Assembly: GCF_021390645.1 (NCBI RefSeq)
Contig: NZ_JAJEJT010000002.1
Location: 1,860,001-1,924,000 of the forward strand
Origin: Paraburkholderia flagellata
Lineage (GTDB): Bacteria > Pseudomonadota > Gammaproteobacteria > Burkholderiales > Burkholderiaceae
DNA length: 64,000 nt
Direction of reading: 5' to 3'
Shown: positions 1-7,939 of the stretch, one piece after another
Layout of the letters: each line of letters begins with the position of its first letter
Position numbering within the stretch: the stretch's first letter is position 1
Notes under the pieces: model-generated
What the model saw: only the letters and a program-made list of their open reading frames with translations
What the model was told of the DNA's origin: nothing
Databases searched by the model: none
Position numbers and translations under genes: made by a program

Positions 1-42
1 GCAGACACCACAGGCGCTAGCCTATCGGGTGACTCGGATGCG

Positions 43-873
43 ATGGAAAGGATAACCGCCGTTCGAGCGGCTGTCCGACACGTGCTTCCTCACTGGAGCG
101 GCGAAGCCGTTGAGGACGTCCTCGGCGACGCATCAGCCCTCCTTGTCAATACAGGACAATCGTCAAGCGGCCAAACGATAACGCGCGCCCCTTCGGTTCA
201 TCGATACATTGTCAACGAGCTATCACCGGCGCTTGAGGCTGTTCGCCGCCAGGCGACAACCGCGCGGCCGGACACGTGCTTTCTAGTCGCGCGCCACGAC
301 GCGCCGCAACCGCTGCAGGAATATATTCACGAGCGGGTCGCTGTCGTCGTTCCGCTTGTCGCCCGTTTCGACGAAGCCTGGATTTTCCACTGCCAGGATG
401 GTCGCCCCACCTACCGAGAAGTCATCTTCGACGATGGCGACGGACCGCTATCGATGCCGGTCATGTTTGGACTCGAGCGCAGCCGGATTCTTTTCGATTA
501 CGAAGCGCTGCGCGAACCGCTGTTCCGCAGATTGCGAGCAGAGCTGTCAGTTATGTATGTCTCCAGCGGAGCGACGGTACTCGCAACGCACCCGTTTCAG
601 CCATTCGCATTTGAGGACGCGTTTTACGGCGAGGTGACGAATTTTCAAATGGGATGGGAGAGCGACACAGGTAACAACATGCCGTTCCAGCAACGCGTAG
701 ACTGCCTACGCCGCGAACGCCTTCCCCGGCACGTGTACGTCAACCGCTTTGTCGATGATTTGACACGCTCACCTGCCAGCGTCCACATGCCGTCGGCTCT
801 CCGACATTGGTCGTTGCCCAACTCTGAAGAGGCTACGTACGCATCGCCGAATCAACTAACGAAAGCACTTTAA
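43..873 (+). CDS. Unrecognised 276-aa protein, probably 5' partial
   Basis: I do not recognise this protein. From the ATG at 43 it has 276 residues, is mixed hydrophilic, and shows no clear signal peptide or membrane segment. The reading frame stays open upstream of this ATG to base 1 (14 further sense codons), and no Shine-Dalgarno sequence precedes the ATG, so the real start may lie outside the window. The middle (about residues 95-185) is rich in aromatic and acidic residues. It is followed by about 140 bases of non-coding DNA and an oppositely oriented antitoxin-like ORF, so it is not obviously in an operon with anything visible. Coding status rests on length alone. Confidence 0.6.
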   Translation: MERITAVRAAVRHVLPHWSGEAVEDVLGDASALLVNTGQSSSGQTITRAPSVHRYIVNELSPALEAVRRQATTARPDTCFLVARHDAPQPLQEYIHERVAVVVPLVARFDEAWIFHCQDGRPTYREVIFDDGDGPLSMPVMFGLERSRILFDYEALREPLFRRLRAELSVMYVSSGATVLATHPFQPFAFEDAFYGEVTNFQMGWESDTGNNMPFQQRVDCLRRERLPRHVYVNRFVDDLTRSPASVHMPSALRHWSLPNSEEATYASPNQLTKAL

Positions 874-1015
874 ATGCAATTTGAAGACTGCGGCATCGCG
901 TAGGATGCCCTACAGAATCGCGCAGACTGGCCGGCCAGATAGTCTGTATCTTCCTGAGGGCCGGCGCTTCGCGCGCGGAATCGCAATGACTTGGCACGCC
1001 TCATGACTACGAAGA

Positions 1016-1171
1016 TCAGCAGTCGGGTGTCCGCTGCTCGATTTCGGCAAAGAACTCCTCGACGTCGCGAAACCTGCCCGCCTCAATATCATCCTGACCA
1101 AGAGCCAGAATCCGAGCAAGTGCAGCCTTCTGCTCCACACCTTCATTTGCCCCTATATCTCCGCCATCCAT
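1016..1171 (-). CDS. Small antitoxin-like protein, 51 aa, no visible toxin
   Basis: A short ORF on the minus strand starting with ATG at 1171. Its second half (A-L-A-R-I-L-A-L-G-Q-D-D-I-E-A-G-R, then V-E-E-F-F-A-E-I-E) resembles the C-terminal tail of many type II antitoxins, which often read 'LA.G..DI.AGR..D..EVFAEL'. No N-terminal DNA-binding domain is present. The frame is open for some 13 codons upstream of the ATG, but the added residues do not look like one. No RelE/ParE-type toxin is visible on either side. It may be an orphan or truncated antitoxin, or a chance ORF. The family link is from memory of sequence pattern only. Confidence 0.35.
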   Translation of the reverse strand: MDGGDIGANEGVEQKAALARILALGQDDIEAGRFRDVEEFFAEIEQRTPDC

Positions 1172-1279
1172 CCCATTTCTCAGGCCAATATGTGGAAGCT
1201 CAATTCCTCAGCTCGACATGCCATCCCTTCTCGGCCCCCTATGATGCAGTCAACGGTCGAGCCCGACGATGAGTATCAC

Positions 1280-1987
1280 TCATTGCACGGTACTTGACGA
1301 AGGAGCAATGCTCGCTATACCCGTTGCTGCCGCGCTGTCGGGCGACACCATCGCGGCGCCCGGGATTGAGTTCAGTACGCTCTTGAGGTGCGGGGTCATC
1401 AGAATATTCAGGCATCGGTATCCCACTTCCACGCCCGGGAACACACTCGACAGGTGCGTGGTGAGGCTGCCATCTGCGATCGCACTGCCAGCTGCAGTGA
1501 GAAAGTTCGCGCTGTTCCGGCCGATCTCTCGCCTGTAGACTTCAAATTGCCCCAAGCTCGCCGGCGCGTTCCATGGAAGGAACCAAAGGTCACCTTCGTC
1601 ACGAAGCACAAATGCTAACTGACGGCAACGCGTCATGTTGTCCATCGCCTTCCAGAGATCAGGATCAGCAGCATCTGCCAGCCAGACAAACTGCGCCGCC
1701 CCTTTCTGGAAGCGAAACGTCATCATGGTGCACGAGCGCCCCTCGATAGCTCCCAAACGAAAACTCTCAAGAGTGCTACTCGCATGACTCTCGAGCTTCT
1801 TGCGGTCCACTGCGGCACTCAAAACCGGCGCGCGCGTACGCATCTGCCTCGCGCCAGGAACAGAACCAGCGAAGTCGGCAGCGCGGCGGAGCATCGCCCA
1901 CGGGAGCGGCATGTATTCGCTGCGAATCTCTCCCCCGGATGACGGGGGAAGAACGGTTAGAGAGACGTCCATTGCATTACGTTCCAT
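1280..1987 (-). CDS. Unrecognised 235-aa protein
   Basis: I do not recognise a family. The ATG at 1987 gives 235 residues; a second ATG five codons in (1972) is equally possible, and neither has a convincing ribosome-binding site. No membrane segment or signal peptide is seen. The central part is rich in Trp and Phe (around residues 90-140, 'FVWLADAADPDLWKA'). The C-terminus ends in a low-complexity Ala/Ser stretch. It stands alone: the next gene at 2315 is divergent. About 330 AT-rich bases (1988-2314) separate the two and probably hold both promoters, although I cannot pick out convincing boxes. Confidence 0.55.
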   Translation of the reverse strand: MERNAMDVSLTVLPPSSGGEIRSEYMPLPWAMLRRAADFAGSVPGARQMRTRAPVLSAAVDRKKLESHASSTLESFRLGAIEGRSCTMMTFRFQKGAAQFVWLADAADPDLWKAMDNMTRCRQLAFVLRDEGDLWFLPWNAPASLGQFEVYRREIGRNSANFLTAAGSAIADGSLTTHLSSVFPGVEVGYRCLNILMTPHLKSVLNSIPGAAMVSPDSAAATGIASIAPSSSTVQ

Positions 1988-2314
1988 AATCTATATGGCG
2001 CGCATCATATTCCAGTAGATTGGTATACGCAATATTTTCATTTCTAGTCGCATCGCTGAATTTCAACGACGGATTTCATATGAAAAATCATCCAATTGAA
2101 AATTTCGCCTTACCATTCCCATTTAAAAAATTGAAAACATAAAAATCATTGAATTGATAACGCGACCGTGAACTGGATTCGCGATTTACTGCCTCCGAAG
2201 GCTTCGCTGTCCACACTTGCTTTCCTCCCCGGCCTGAAGGCCCATGTCTTCTGGCCGACCGGTGGATAAACTGGCTTTCTACACGCTGGATACTGTTACT
2301 GAACCAGAACCGAA

Positions 2315-2641
2315 ATGCCAAAAACCTCCAACCTTCTCGACGACGCGTGGGCCAACGAATGGAATCGCAAACTTACGAGCGGAGAAGATCCACTTGAAGG
2401 GCCGAGTCCAGAACAACCGCCCCAAGGTATGCAACAAGACACCTCGTGGCGGAGGGAAATTGAACAGATGTGGACATTGATAGCGGAGATGAAGGGGCCA
2501 ATCGCTGACTCGATGGACGAAGCCCTCTACGAACAGACGTGGACAAATGTTCATCGGGCGTATTTTTATGCGCTCACCGCAGAGAGAAATCGCCTGTTAG
2601 ACGATGTACTTAAAGGCGTTGAACCAGGCATCGGTGCCTGA
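2315..2641 (+). CDS. Unrecognised small acidic protein, 108 aa
   Basis: A small soluble hypothetical protein, rich in Glu/Asp and Trp, with a probable helical C-terminal half (residues 45-100: 'WRREIEQMWTLIAEM', 'HRAYFYALTAERNRLLDDV'). No signal peptide or membrane helix is seen. The start is the first ATG in frame; the upstream 'gaaccgaaATG' gives a weak ribosome-binding site at best. The neighbour downstream is the convergent DNA adenine methyltransferase. No function can be assigned. Confidence 0.5.
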   Translation: MPKTSNLLDDAWANEWNRKLTSGEDPLEGPSPEQPPQGMQQDTSWRREIEQMWTLIAEMKGPIADSMDEALYEQTWTNVHRAYFYALTAERNRLLDDVLKGVEPGIGA

Positions 2642-2735
2642 CGCTTTAACTCCGGCGAGAATCGTTCGACAAACACGTTAGGCAATTAACGCTGTGGGTA
2701 CCACGCAACCGTCTGCGCGAACACCCACAGCGCCA

Positions 2736-3566
2736 CTAACGAAAGACGGCCAATATCTCGGCAACGTCTCCGCGCCGCTCCGCAGCTCCGCTAATCGAGC
2801 GGCGTGCAGAAAGCGTATGGATGTCCGCGCCCACGTACAACTCTCGACCTATAGTGCAGTCGTGATTCGATATTGCGACGGGGATGCCAGAAGCAGCCAG
2901 TCTCCGCGCACATTGGGCGAGCTCGCGATGACGCGTAAGGTCAAACCCGCTCGCACTGTACGCCTTGAACGATGACGCATTATCGCGGTCCAGATAAGGC
3001 GGGTCACAATAGACAACGTCACCCAATTTTGCCGACATCATCACCTCGACGAAATCTCTATGGACGAACGTCGCTGCCCTCGCCTTCTGCGCAAAGGCAC
3101 GAATCTCCTCGCGAGGCAAGCGCGGGACACGACTCGTCCGGCCGAACGGCACATTAAACTTCCCGGACTTGTTGTACCGGCAGAGCCCGTTGAATCCGAA
3201 CTTATTGAGGTAGAGAAATAGTGCTCCTCGAACCAACGGGTCGTGCGCAGAGTTGAACTTCTCTCGAAACTCGTTGTAGCGCTCAGGCGACAGATTCTCT
3301 TCGACGAAGAGTTTCTCGGCTTCAGCTACAAAGGCGTCGGGGTCCTTCGCGACAGCCTGATAGAGCTCAATAAGATGTGCGTTTGTGTCACCTAGAACAT
3401 AGCTCCCGTAGTCGGTCCCGAGAAAGATGGCCCCCCCACCAACGAACGGCTCGATTAGCCGGTTGCCAGAAGGTAGCTTGGGAAGAAGATGGTCAAGGAG
3501 CCGTCCCTTTCCGCCGACCCACTTGAGAAACGGCCTGGGCGCTTTCGACATTGAATGTTTTTGCAT
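2736..3566 (-). CDS. dam: Dam-type DNA adenine (N6) methyltransferase, D12 class
   Basis: This is a site-specific DNA N6-adenine methyltransferase of the Dam/D12 class. The N-terminus carries the S-adenosylmethionine motif 'FLKWVGGKGRLL' (residues 13-24 of the longer form) followed by 'EPFVGGGAIFL' (39-49). The catalytic DPPY motif is at 188-191 ('VVYCDPPYLD'). The length (271-276 aa) is normal for Dam. Two ATGs are possible, at 3566 and 3551; family alignments usually start just before 'FLKW', which favours 3551. Both ATGs lie inside the two arms of an inverted repeat (separate entry). No restriction endonuclease gene is adjacent, so it is a solitary, possibly phage- or island-derived methyltransferase. 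GATC as target is the family default, not shown here. Confidence 0.92.
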   Translation of the reverse strand: MQKHSMSKAPRPFLKWVGGKGRLLDHLLPKLPSGNRLIEPFVGGGAIFLGTDYGSYVLGDTNAHLIELYQAVAKDPDAFVAEAEKLFVEENLSPERYNEFREKFNSAHDPLVRGALFLYLNKFGFNGLCRYNKSGKFNVPFGRTSRVPRLPREEIRAFAQKARAATFVHRDFVEVMMSAKLGDVVYCDPPYLDRDNASSFKAYSASGFDLTRHRELAQCARRLAASGIPVAISNHDCTIGRELYVGADIHTLSARRSISGAAERRGDVAEILAVFR

Positions 3567-3572
3567 TCAATG
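3549..3572. promoter_or_regulatory. Perfect inverted repeat spanning both dam start codons
   Basis: CATTGAATG, a 6-base spacer, then CATTCAATG: a perfect 9-bp inverted repeat. On the minus (coding) strand each arm contains one of the two candidate ATGs of the methyltransferase. As RNA it would form a hairpin hiding the start codons; as DNA it could be an operator. Either reading suggests control of methyltransferase dosage. The repeat is seen directly; the role is inference. Confidence 0.6.
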
Positions 3573-3930
3573 TGAAGCGCCCGCTTTTATCCGGGTTTAG
3601 ATAGCCGGAACGTCGAAGTCCGACTTCGTCGACGTTTCACGGTACACTACTCTTTGACGGTCGATACAAGGCCTCGGACTATCGCAGAGCGCACCGGAAG
3701 CGGGAGCCGTCGAAAAGTCAGCGCGCCGCGACTCGCTCGGCGCAAAGCCCAAGGCTGAGATTCGCGCCCTTCGGTTTCCGCGCAGTACCTGAGTACTTCA
3801 ATCTATCTCCTCAGTGCAGTACAAATAGCTGAACTGACGCGTTTCCTTCGCATTCAGTTGACATGTACCTCACGAATCAGCACCACTGAGGCTCATACAG
3901 AACATCAGAAGCAACATCTACTTTGAAGCG
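3573..3930. other. Intergenic, divergent dam / H-NS-like genes
   Basis: About 360 bases with no supportable gene. It holds a short imperfect palindrome near 3611-3634 (CGAAGT, 3-base loop, ACTTCG) and should contain the promoters of both divergent genes. No other structure was recognised. Confidence 0.5.
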
Positions 3931-4242
3931 ATGAGAGGAAAAATAGCTGACGGCGAGGCACGCGACCGCCTCATCATCTGGATTCGCCGACGCATGGAGG
4001 AGTTCGGTATCACGCCGGAAGCCTTGGCTGAATCGATCCAGTTCGATGTGGACCACCCGCCGCTATATCGTGACGCCAAAGGCAACGAGTGGAACGGGAT
4101 TGGCAAGATGCCAGACTGGTTACACGCAGCGAAGCATGCGGGCGTTCATCCAGACTTTTTCCGAGTCGAGCGCAACAGTACCGAGCGCTCCGGCGACGGA
4201 TTCCATCAGACGACGGATCGGCAGTTCGACCTGTTCCGGTAG
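3931..4242 (+). CDS. Short H-NS-family DNA-binding protein
   Basis: A 103-aa nucleoid-associated protein of the H-NS histone family common in Burkholderiaceae. The C-terminal DNA-binding domain is clear at residues 50-80: 'YRDAKGNEWNGIGKMPDWL', matching the family pattern Y-R-D-x-x-G-x-x-W-x-G-x-G-K/R-x-P-x-W. The Arg of the usual 'GRGRMP' hook is partly replaced (G-I-G-K), so DNA affinity may differ. The N-terminal half is short, and the long oligomerisation coiled coil of full H-NS is missing, so it may act as a modulator of other H-NS proteins. The ATG at 3931 follows 'tttgaagcg', a weak ribosome-binding site. Confidence 0.85.
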   Translation: MRGKIADGEARDRLIIWIRRRMEEFGITPEALAESIQFDVDHPPLYRDAKGNEWNGIGKMPDWLHAAKHAGVHPDFFRVERNSTERSGDGFHQTTDRQFDLFR

Positions 4243-4666
4243 TCGGCCACAATTTTCAGCCGCAAGCAGAATCCAACGTAATGAGCATGCCGGCATCCGC
4301 ACGTCGACCACGGTCAGCAGGGCCCCCAGAATCCCCTTTCCTGACGCCTGCTGGGAAAACCGAATCTTGCGCGGCTTTGCGTGGAAAAATAGTTGCTGGA
4401 GCGACGAGACTTTATCGCCTGCCTCCACGATAACGCGCCGTTGCTATACGTCGTATCAGGGCAACTGGGATGCCCCTCATTCTGGAAAGATTCAGAAACA
4501 CGCAAGGCAACGCCCGCAGTTCCGTCGATTTGATCCGCTTGCCCAGCGCGGCCGCAAAATCCGGCACGACGGTCGCGCTCGAAATCACGACACCAACGGA
4601 CGCCCAGCGCCTGCCCACGCTGGCGCTGACCTAGGCTCATCTCAAGATTGAAAGCATATTGAATGG
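4243..4666. other. About 420 bases without a supportable gene
   Basis: Several overlapping open frames exist on both strands, but none shows a recognisable motif, a ribosome-binding site or sensible codon use, and the minus-strand ones run antisense into the H-NS-like gene. It could be the remains of a decayed gene. I see no RNA gene or repeat in it. Confidence 0.4.
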
Positions 4667-4710
4667 TAGTGTAGAAAAAGGTACACCGAATATTGCTCTT
4701 TTCTACACTA
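4667..4710. repeat. 12-bp perfect inverted repeat upstream of small-peptide unit
   Basis: TAGTGTAGAAAA (4667-4678) and TTTTCTACACTA (4699-4710) are perfect inverted copies separated by 20 bases. The pair lies 84 bases before the first small ORF. It could be an operator for a dimeric regulator or a DNA-processing site. The run of T in the right arm also makes it a weak terminator candidate for transcription from the left. Confidence 0.55.
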
Positions 4711-4794
4711 AAAATGCACCTTAGACTGCGTTCCGAGGTTAGACGGAAATCGTTCCTGACGACCTCTCAACTCAATCGATAAGGACCTAACGTC

Positions 4795-4932
4795 ATGTTC
4801 CTCTTTGCCCTCCCCGCGCTCGGTACGATCCTCGAGACCGTGGTCACCGTCGTCATTTCCACCGTCGCGGCTGAAGTGACGAGCGACGCCTACCGCGCGC
4901 TCACCAGCAGCGACGACCAAGACCAAGACTAA
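4795..4932 (+). CDS. 45-aa hydrophobic peptide, one predicted membrane helix
   Basis: A 45-codon ORF starting ATG at 4795. The first half is strongly hydrophobic ('LFALPALGTILETVVTVV', continuing 'ISTVAAEV') and would form one membrane helix; the tail is acidic and ends in a D-Q-D-Q-D run. The leader 'aaggacctaacgtcATG' is nearly repeated before the next ORF ('aaggaccgacatcATG'), which argues that both are translated as a unit. No family is recognised. Small hydrophobic peptides like this occur in filamentous phages and in toxin-like modules, but nothing here decides between them. Confidence 0.55.
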   Translation: MFLFALPALGTILETVVTVVISTVAAEVTSDAYRALTSSDDQDQD

Positions 4933-4949
4933 AACTAAGGACCGACATC

Positions 4950-5117
4950 ATGAACCTGTTCAAACTCCTCGGCAAAACGCCCCACCGTGGTACGGTGTGC
5001 CTCATCCCCTACGGCAGCATGAAAAAGGACGGTTCGCACGATCACCGCACCAATAAAGGCGCTGACCGCACGCAAGCCCAGAAAACGGGTGATCTCAAGC
5101 GCAGCAAGCGCGGCTAA
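4950..5117 (+). CDS. 55-aa basic peptide
   Basis: A 55-codon ORF 17 bases after the previous stop, ATG at 4950 with the same AAGGACC leader. It is very basic and hydrophilic, with His, Lys and Arg throughout and a C-terminal 'LKRSKRG'. One Cys is present in 'GTVCLIPYG'. The stop at 5115-5117 is followed after four bases by the ATG of the 393-aa gene, so translation is probably coupled. No family is recognised; nucleic-acid binding is conceivable from charge alone. Confidence 0.55.
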   Translation: MNLFKLLGKTPHRGTVCLIPYGSMKKDGSHDHRTNKGADRTQAQKTGDLKRSKRG

Positions 5118-5121
5118 AGCC

Positions 5122-6303
5122 ATGGCTCGCACCGTCCCTCACCAGGATGCCGCACTCACGATACTCGACTGGCTCTACTTCAACCAGGCTCTGGTTTTTT
5201 CTGTCTACGAAGACGCCGAGCATAGTTGGTTGTATGGGCTAGTCGAGGCCGTCCGGGCAGCTGTAGCACGCACCGGCGCGGCAGGGTTTGACGCAGAATG
5301 TCTGAAGCACACAGTCTTGTGCCTATTAGAGATCAATCTGCATGACCCGATGGAGAAACTGCCCACGCGCGAACCGGTTCCTTTGCCGCCAGGCATTACT
5401 CCGAAGACCCGTGCCGAAGCGGACGCCTACACACGGGACTACTTCAGCGCGATGGTGCTCGCATTCGGACGAGCGGCGCGTCAAGCTCCTGTAGATTCGG
5501 CGATCGACATCGCCAACGAGCTATTAGGCGAATTCCGCGAGGCACCGGTCACTGTGAGATACCGGCTTGTCGAGCGATGCCTCGCGCTTGAATATATGTT
5601 CGCGCCACTAGAGTTCCTCTCGTGGTTGCTGGAACTAGGCATGATTCGAAGTGACAAATACAGGCAGGCCGATACCCGGGTGCATTCAGACCGCAACGCT
5701 ATCGCCCGTGTTGGTCTGCTGTGTGAATTCGAGACGATTCGCAACTCGATGATCGCTTTGCGCCAACGGCAGAAGGACGTCGAGGGACTGCTCCAGCGTC
5801 GAGACCAACTATCTCCATTAGCCGTCCAGCAACTATTGGACAACATGCGCCACTATCAGGGTCTAGCCTACGACGAAAAGCACAGCTTGATCGCGTTCGA
5901 CCCGAGCCGTATCGACGATCCCGCCTATGCCAAGCAACTCCTGTTGACCTATGGGCGAACTTGTTTCAGGACACGTTTGGTAAAAGGTACGCAAGCACGA
6001 TGGCTGGGTACGCTGGGCGGGTCCATGGTCAGCTTAAGCAAGTCTTTCGTGCTGCCCGATAAACCCATCTATGTCGATAACGACAATAGTGGTTCCAACA
6101 CGGACCGGATAGAAAAAGCAATAGCAAAACGCGGATGCACCATTCTGGCTCGAACGCTAAACGAGCGGCATCGGGAGTTTGTTGGCGAGATCCGTCCGAG
6201 GCTGGAAGCGTATCGCGCCGCCCAGCTTCAGGCAAACGCGACGCCGCCCGCCGATTGGCAGGATTTGTTCTATAACGCGGTCATTGTGGTCACGGCGACG
6301 TGA
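5122..6303 (+). CDS. Unrecognised 393-aa protein, third gene of small unit
   Basis: A soluble protein of 393 residues. I chose the ATG at 5122 (M-A-R-T-V-P) because it lies four bases after the preceding stop; an in-frame ATG at 5089 would overlap the 55-aa gene. The sequence looks mostly helical with many Arg and Leu; the C-terminal third contains 'LLLTYGRTCFRTRLVKG' and 'AIAKRGCTILARTL'. No catalytic motif, helix-turn-helix or membrane segment is recognised. Its tight linkage to the two small peptides suggests one functional unit. Replication or DNA-binding roles were considered and could not be supported. Confidence 0.65.
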   Translation: MARTVPHQDAALTILDWLYFNQALVFSVYEDAEHSWLYGLVEAVRAAVARTGAAGFDAECLKHTVLCLLEINLHDPMEKLPTREPVPLPPGITPKTRAEADAYTRDYFSAMVLAFGRAARQAPVDSAIDIANELLGEFREAPVTVRYRLVERCLALEYMFAPLEFLSWLLELGMIRSDKYRQADTRVHSDRNAIARVGLLCEFETIRNSMIALRQRQKDVEGLLQRRDQLSPLAVQQLLDNMRHYQGLAYDEKHSLIAFDPSRIDDPAYAKQLLLTYGRTCFRTRLVKGTQARWLGTLGGSMVSLSKSFVLPDKPIYVDNDNSGSNTDRIEKAIAKRGCTILARTLNERHREFVGEIRPRLEAYRAAQLQANATPPADWQDLFYNAVIVVTAT

Positions 6304-6432
6304 CGCGTCCGTCTGGGACCATAGACTGCAGCCACCAATCGCGAGAAATCTTGACCGCGCTCTGCCTCGGCAAGGTTCCTCGCTCCTCCGAGCATGGAAA
6401 GGCCCTTGCCGAACACCGGACTCCGCGTCCTC

Positions 6433-7782
6433 TCAGCTGAGCGCCCTTACACCTGGAGAACCTGGGAGCATGTGAAACCGCTCGTGCTTCATTGTCCGGT
6501 ACTCGGCGTCCAGCCTGGAGAATTCCTTCGTATTTTGATTGAAATAGTCGGCGACTTCAATGCCAATGTTATTCGGGAATGCAATTTCCGTTTCATCGTT
6601 CAATAAAGCGTTCAAGAGCTTCATGTCGCGAAAGCTGAGCAATCCGGCTGACGATTTTTCCAACACGGAACGGTTATTCTTGCTGCTGAGGCCGAAAATT
6701 TCCCCATCCCTTAACACACCCAATTCATGCATCATCTCTTCATAGTTCAAAGCTAGACCATCCTGTATCTCCCTATCGTCGACCGTGGCCAGACCAAAGC
6801 GATCCATCCACAAGCGCAGTATCGCCTCGCGAGGCTCCGCTCGGACAAGTGCAAGATATTCTGCACGTGCGGACTCTTCCATCTCACACATCCAAGAGTA
6901 CATAAACAGCACAGTCTTGAAGAAAATTAGTTGACGGCTCGCATCCCTTCGCAGCTCCATCGCAAGCGCGTCTCCGTATCGTTTGTTCTCAAACGATCGC
7001 TGTATTGGATTAGCCATGGAAGCTGTCGCAAAAGCCGAAGCATCTAGAGAGAACCTAGCCAGTGATGCCACAAAACGCAATAGATCGCAAAGACCTAACT
7101 CACTGAAATGAACGCGGGTCAGATGAATGAGTACGGAATATTCAAGACGCCCGTGGTCATTGAGGAGGGTCACGAATTTACGCTCTACTTCCTCCAACGA
7201 TAGGCGTCGCTCGACGATGTCGTCCTTCGACTCAGCGCACTGGAGTAATGACAGATATTCACTCGCGGTCGCGTTCGCCTCAAGCAACGACAGCATACTC
7301 ACGGGCACTTTGTGGTGGCATTCTCCGTCTTTGAAATAGTGCACGATGAGGCAGACACCGAACTCATCGCGATAGGTCAAACTATGGTGAATTTTGTCAC
7401 ACGATGCAGGTGGTACCTCGCCCGCTTGAACCAGCACGGTATGCAATTCCACCTCGCTGGAATCAAGTGCGAAGACTTTTCCGGCCCCATTGAACTCCTC
7501 GCCTCCGTCTTGTAGCGCGCGAAGCATCCGCAATTTTCTGAGGATGTACACGCTTCCCCAAGCAGTGGTCGTCATGTCGAGAAAGTGGGTGACCTCATGC
7601 TTAATTAACGCTCTAAAGTGTGTTGCCGAATCGTCCAAGGGCCTACCTGGTTCCCAAGCAATCGCCCTCTCAAAGTGATGGAGATAGCTACCGTCATAGG
7701 CCTCCATCACAATGATATTTGAAAGAAAATCGAAGTAGGCTTCGCGGTCGGGCGTAGCAAGGAAGCGCTGTATGATTGTCAT
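6433..7782 (-). CDS. Unrecognised 449-aa protein with an HEXXH zinc-protease-like motif
   Basis: A large soluble protein I cannot place in a family. Residues 62-66 read H-E-V-T-H inside 'LIKHEVTHFLDM', the classic gluzincin zinc-binding and catalytic signature preceded by hydrophobic residues; several downstream Glu residues could be the third ligand. If real, it is a metallopeptidase with a long C-terminal helical domain (residues 150-430). No signal peptide, so it would act in the cytoplasm. The ATG at 7782 has no strong ribosome-binding site. It lies 157 bases downstream of, and in the same direction as, the membrane-protein gene at 7940-9043, so the two may be co-transcribed. The motif is seen; activity is inference. 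Confidence 0.7.
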   Translation of the reverse strand: MTIIQRFLATPDREAYFDFLSNIIVMEAYDGSYLHHFERAIAWEPGRPLDDSATHFRALIKHEVTHFLDMTTTAWGSVYILRKLRMLRALQDGGEEFNGAGKVFALDSSEVELHTVLVQAGEVPPASCDKIHHSLTYRDEFGVCLIVHYFKDGECHHKVPVSMLSLLEANATASEYLSLLQCAESKDDIVERRLSLEEVERKFVTLLNDHGRLEYSVLIHLTRVHFSELGLCDLLRFVASLARFSLDASAFATASMANPIQRSFENKRYGDALAMELRRDASRQLIFFKTVLFMYSWMCEMEESARAEYLALVRAEPREAILRLWMDRFGLATVDDREIQDGLALNYEEMMHELGVLRDGEIFGLSSKNNRSVLEKSSAGLLSFRDMKLLNALLNDETEIAFPNNIGIEVADYFNQNTKEFSRLDAEYRTMKHERFHMLPGSPGVRALS

Positions 7783-7939
7783 AGATGCAGTGGAAGAAGG
7801 TATGCACGGCTCCGCCGTTTTGGCGAGTTAGCGACGCAAGTCCCGTAGCTCGACTACTCGCGATACGGCTCAACGTCTCGAATTCATCTGACCTGCCACG
7901 GATCGCACTTATAACCACGACATGCAGTCATGAAATATT

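Noticed and set aside
4120..4651. Several overlapping open frames on both strands after the H-NS-like gene, up to about 200 codons
   Set aside because: They overlap each other or run antisense to the H-NS-like gene, have no ribosome-binding sites, and show no motif; at best decayed sequence.
4667..4710. Inverted repeat considered as a phage dif-type integration site
   Set aside because: It does not resemble the dif consensus and no recombinase gene or second copy is visible.
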